In this document: in pieces, positions 61,342-64,000 of the stretch
Layout: each line of letters starts with the position of its first letter
Numbering within the stretch: position 1 is the stretch's first letter
From: Exiguobacterium algae
GTDB taxonomy: Bacteria > Bacillota > Bacilli > Exiguobacteriales > Exiguobacteriaceae
Assembly (NCBI RefSeq): GCF_018617875.1
Contig: NZ_JACSKZ010000003.1
Span: 1-64,000, forward strand
Direction: 5' to 3'
Length of the DNA: 64,000 bases
Notes under the pieces: generated by a model
What the model saw: the letters and a program-made list of their open reading frames with translations, nothing else
Database searches by the model: none
What the model was told of the DNA's origin: nothing
Position numbers and translations under genes: made by a program

Positions 61342-62226
61342 ATGGGTACAGCCATGCTAATCGTCAATCCATCATCCGGGAAAGAACAAGGAGAAAAACA
61401 TGCCGCATCTGCAGAAGAAGTGCTTCGGGAACGCTACGGACAAGTGGACGTCCGTTACACCGAAAAAGAAGGCGATGCCACGCAATTTGCTAGAGAAGCC
61501 GCTGAGAAACATTATACAGCGGTGATTGCCATGGGCGGGGATGGAACCTTGAACGAAGCAGTCGCCGGACTTGCTGAAGCAGAGCACCGGCCGCATTTTG
61601 GAATCATTCCTCTTGGCACGGTCAACGACCTCGCTCGTGCGCTCCGTGTCCCGAATAAACCGAAGAAAGCGATTGAAGCACTCCGTGATGCCGAGCCCAC
61701 ACCAATGGATATCGGCAAATCCGAGCACGGTTATTTCATGAACGTCATTGCCATCGGTTTGATTGCCGAGGCAGTTGACGAAGTCAGCGTCGAAGAAAAA
61801 ACAAAATGGGGGCCATTTGCTTATCTCATCGAAGGCATCAAAGCATTCCGCGAGCATAGCCCTTACGAACTCTCTATCCAGTCAGAGGATGGATCGTTTC
61901 AGGATGAAGCCTATCTGGTCGTCATCGCCTTGACGAATTCAGTTGGCGGCTTTGAGAACTTTGAACCGGATGCGACGCTAAATGACGGTCTGTTACACGT
62001 CTATATCTTTGAAGAACTCGGGTTGAAGGATGCCCTCCAGTTGACCCCGGCTCTCTTTACCGGAAAGTTGAAAGAGACAGATAGTGTCACTTCATTCACC
62101 ACGAAAAAAGTCAGCGTATCCTCTCCTGAGTCGCTACCAGTGAACGCAGATGGCGATCCGGGCGGCTCTTTACCGCTCACTTTTGAAATACTTCCAAGTC
62201 ATTTATATGTCTTAAGACCGGTTTGA
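61342..62226 (+). CDS. Diacylglycerol/lipid kinase (DagK/YegS family)
   Basis: A 294-residue soluble kinase of the DAGK catalytic fold. The motifs MLIVNPSSGKE, AMGGDGTLNEAVAGL and IIPLGTVNDLARAL are in order. Members phosphorylate diacylglycerol or related lipids in lipoteichoic acid turnover (DgkB) or undecaprenol; the exact substrate is not clear. AAGGAG lies 10 nt before ATG. Confidence 0.85.
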   Translation: MGTAMLIVNPSSGKEQGEKHAASAEEVLRERYGQVDVRYTEKEGDATQFAREAAEKHYTAVIAMGGDGTLNEAVAGLAEAEHRPHFGIIPLGTVNDLARALRVPNKPKKAIEALRDAEPTPMDIGKSEHGYFMNVIAIGLIAEAVDEVSVEEKTKWGPFAYLIEGIKAFREHSPYELSIQSEDGSFQDEAYLVVIALTNSVGGFENFEPDATLNDGLLHVYIFEELGLKDALQLTPALFTGKLKETDSVTSFTTKKVSVSSPESLPVNADGDPGGSLPLTFEILPSHLYVLRPV

Positions 62227-62282
62227 AGCAGGATTTTTATTAAGGGGCACGAATGGTTTAGAGTCAGAAAGGAGAATGACTT

Positions 62283-62807
62283 ATTCATATTTCGCTCGTC
62301 CCTTTACACCATGCATCTGATGCCATCACTCAAACGTTCAATCGCTGGAACAACGACCCGAAGATCGTTCACCTCATCCGTCCGAGTCGCTCGGAGGAAG
62401 AATTGAAAGCGATTCATGAATTGAGTACAGAAGACTTAGAAAAGCGACTCGATACACACGACATCTTTCTCATTTATGCAGATGACCAACTCGTTGGCGA
62501 AGTGAATACGATGTACAATCCCTCACATCTGTATCATAAAGAACCCGGAAGCGCTTGGCTCGGTCTCGTGATCGGGGAAGCGATTGGACGTGGGAAAGGC
62601 GTCGGTACCGAGGCACTCCGTTTGTTGGAGGCACACTTACGCCGTAAAGGTACGCCACGAATCGAACTTGGTGTTTTCGAGTTCAATGAAGCTGCTTATC
62701 GTCTTTATCAGAAAATGGGGTACCACGAAATCGGCCGGGTCGAAGATTTTACTTATTGGCGCGGAAAACTGTGGGCAGATATCCGAATGGAGAAACGACT
62801 CGACTAA
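62283..62807 (+). CDS. GNAT acetyltransferase with probable AUU start
   Basis: A GNAT enzyme with the acetyl-CoA motif GLVIGEAIGRGKGVGTEALR and the later RIELGVFEFNEAAYRLYQKMGY. The first in-frame TTG (62403) would cut off about 40 residues of good coding sequence (HISLVPLHHASDAITQTFNR and on). Going upstream there is no ATG, GTG or TTG before the stop at 62277, but ATT at 62283 stands 8 nt after AAGGAG. Either AUU is the start, as in infC, or one base is wrong near the 5' end: an ATG at 62276 is out of frame by one and only 1 nt from the SD. Confidence 0.72.
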   Translation: MHISLVPLHHASDAITQTFNRWNNDPKIVHLIRPSRSEEELKAIHELSTEDLEKRLDTHDIFLIYADDQLVGEVNTMYNPSHLYHKEPGSAWLGLVIGEAIGRGKGVGTEALRLLEAHLRRKGTPRIELGVFEFNEAAYRLYQKMGYHEIGRVEDFTYWRGKLWADIRMEKRLD

Positions 62808-62836
62808 AAAACCTTCCACGCGTGCGTGGAAGGTTT
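62805..62836. terminator. Bidirectional terminator
   Basis: AAAACCTTCCACGC / GCGTGGAAGGTTTT stem between convergent genes. Confidence 0.85.
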
Positions 62837-62839
62837 TCG

Positions 62840-63475
62840 TCAGTTATTCAAGTCTTCCACTTCGACGATGCGGAACCCTTTTTGTTCAAGCTTCGCAACA
62901 ATCTTATCCTTCATCGACTCGTCACACTCTGGAGGTAACGTGAGAAGGACACGACGCAATACCTTACTTTTCGCATCAAGCGTCATCAAGCTCGCAATCG
63001 ATGTGTATTTGTTGACGATTTTTGTGATTTTTTCGAGCGCCCCGCCTTGTTCGCTCAATGCAATCGTCACGACGTAACTGCCTGTGTCACGACTCCATGC
63101 CTCTTCTAACATGCCGAGCATTTTTCCGTGCGGCAAAATGCCATAAAATTCGTTGCTGTCGTCTTTTAATACAGCAATGTAAGGAAGTTCTTTAATCGAG
63201 AAAAACACTTTGAAAAAGCCGTCTGACTCATGAACGTACTTCTGTGTGTTTTTGATTAAAGTCATCACAGGCTCATCCATGCTCTCCCCGTTCATACCAT
63301 GGCGGTAAATATGCATCTTATAAATGTTACCCCGGAAAAATGTTCCGGTTTCATCTAAAACAGGTACACAGCGATAACCCGTTTCTTCAAGTGTATTCAA
63401 CGCTTCCCGTAATGTTGCTGTTTCGCGGATTGTAACAACGTCTTTCTTCGGGATACATAAGCTATGTACTAACAT
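62840..63475 (-). CDS. CBS-pair plus ACT domain protein, CbpA-like
   Basis: A 211-residue protein: two CBS motifs (about 5-125, with LREALNTLEETGYRCVPVLDETGTF and FYGILPHGKML) and a C-terminal ACT domain (about 131-205; TIALSEQGGALEKITKIVNKY). The combination resembles CbpA of Listeria, a cyclic di-AMP-binding protein of unknown output. Nucleotide binding is inferred. ATG has AGGAGG about 8 nt upstream. KtrB at 49 kb belongs to a family controlled by the same messenger. Confidence 0.65.
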   Translation of the reverse strand: MLVHSLCIPKKDVVTIRETATLREALNTLEETGYRCVPVLDETGTFFRGNIYKMHIYRHGMNGESMDEPVMTLIKNTQKYVHESDGFFKVFFSIKELPYIAVLKDDSNEFYGILPHGKMLGMLEEAWSRDTGSYVVTIALSEQGGALEKITKIVNKYTSIASLMTLDAKSKVLRRVLLTLPPECDESMKDKIVAKLEQKGFRIVEVEDLNN

Positions 63476-63599
63476 GCGTTTTTCCTCCTAGACAATTGAT
63501 AAAGTGGTCTACACCCTATTCATTATTATTCCCCAAATATGATTGAATTCCTTCATCTTTTTTTAAAATACATGAATATCCGATAAGAAATCCTTGGAT

Positions 63600-63628
63600 T
63601 TGTCGTAAACCAAAAAAGTCGTTATAGT
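63600..63628 (+). promoter_or_regulatory. Sigma-A promoter of pdxK
   Basis: TTGTCG (63600-63605), 17 bp, TATAGT (63623-63628). Confidence 0.7.
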
Positions 63629-63664
63629 GAAACTATCCAAACAGATAAAGGGGATTGAACGATT

Positions 63665-64000
63665 ATGACAATGAAAAAAGCGTTAACCATTGCCGGATCT
63701 GATACAAGTGGTGGTGCAGGAATTCAGGCCGACTTAAAAACGATGGAAGAACTCGGTGTTTACGGCATGACGGCCTTAACTGTCATTGTAGCACAAGACC
63801 CACATAACGCATGGAACCATGAAGTCTTTCCGATCGACACAACGTTGATTGAAAAACAAATCGATACGGTACTTGCCGGAATCGGAGTCGACGCCGTGAA
63901 AACCGGAATGTTGCCGACACCAGAGATTATCGAACTCGCTGCACGTAAAATTAAAGAATACGGCATCGAAAATGCTGTTGTCGACCCTGTCATGGCTTGT
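63665..64000 (+). CDS. pdxK: Pyridoxal/hydroxymethylpyrimidine kinase, 3' end outside window
   Basis: The first 112 residues are present; the gene runs off the right edge. The sequence (KKALTIAGSDTSGGAGIQAD, YGMTALTVIVAQDPHNAWNHEVFPID) follows PdxK of B. subtilis, a ThiD-like ribokinase-fold enzyme that phosphorylates pyridoxal, pyridoxine and HMP. ATG at 63665 is used, a second ATG is two codons downstream. It has its own promoter. Confidence 0.9.
   Translation, partial: MTMKKALTIAGSDTSGGAGIQADLKTMEELGVYGMTALTVIVAQDPHNAWNHEVFPIDTTLIEKQIDTVLAGIGVDAVKTGMLPTPEIIELAARKIKEYGIENAVVDPVMAC

Noticed and set aside
61305-61493. Open frame overlapping the start of the lipid kinase gene
   Set aside because: Out of frame with the conserved kinase motifs and without its own conserved sequence.

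Overview
The window is 64 kb of chromosome from a Gram-positive, low-to-mid GC bacterium of the order Bacillales. The order alr - ndoAI - ndoA - rsbV - rsbW - sigB - tex, the T-box and S-box leaders, the adeR-ald pair and the YitT, YuiD, YycC, YwiC and DUF1836 families point to a Bacillus relative. The reduced sigB locus and the coenzyme-A-disulfide-reductase/rhodanese/TusA/DsrE fusion under a CstR-type repressor fit Exiguobacterium best. That genus call is an inference. No prophage, insertion sequence, integron or CRISPR array was seen; this is ordinary core chromosome with some unusual regulation.

Left part (1-14 kb). Ten minus-strand tRNA genes share one strong promoter and probably lead into a 16S rRNA gene just beyond the left edge. 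Next, on the minus strand, come tex, the sigma-B module (rsbV, rsbW, sigB) with its own sigma-B promoter, the MazEF-type toxin-antitoxin pair, alr and acpS. After them lie a rhomboid protease, a pterin dehydratase paired with a heme-monooxygenase-like protein, a two-step NAD salvage operon (pncA-pncB) and small membrane proteins.

Middle (14-31 kb). A zinc-binding lipoprotein gene carries a Zur box, and an alanine/glutamine:Na+ symporter carries a GlnR/TnrA box. A reactive-sulfur locus (four-domain oxidoreductase fusion plus rhodanese) is divergent from a CstR-like repressor, with a matching operator inside each of the two promoters. A YitT-family membrane gene has a structured leader with a 15-codon upstream ORF. 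An MMPL exporter and a type I pullulanase with an odd C-terminal membrane tail follow.

Right part (31-64 kb). argS is preceded by an arginine T-box. A membrane diguanylate cyclase is followed by a SAM riboswitch controlling a MetT-type transporter. Then come trhO, adeR-ald, murB, a soluble multi-PAS kinase translationally coupled to an SDR enzyme, a KtrB-type potassium channel subunit, motAB, an OmpR-type two-component system upstream of a DUF1499/flavin-reductase pair, ung, a MarR-azoreductase pair, a lipid kinase, a GNAT gene lacking a normal start codon, a CBS-ACT protein and the start of pdxK.

Most units end in clear intrinsic terminators, many of them bidirectional between convergent genes, so operon limits are well defined.
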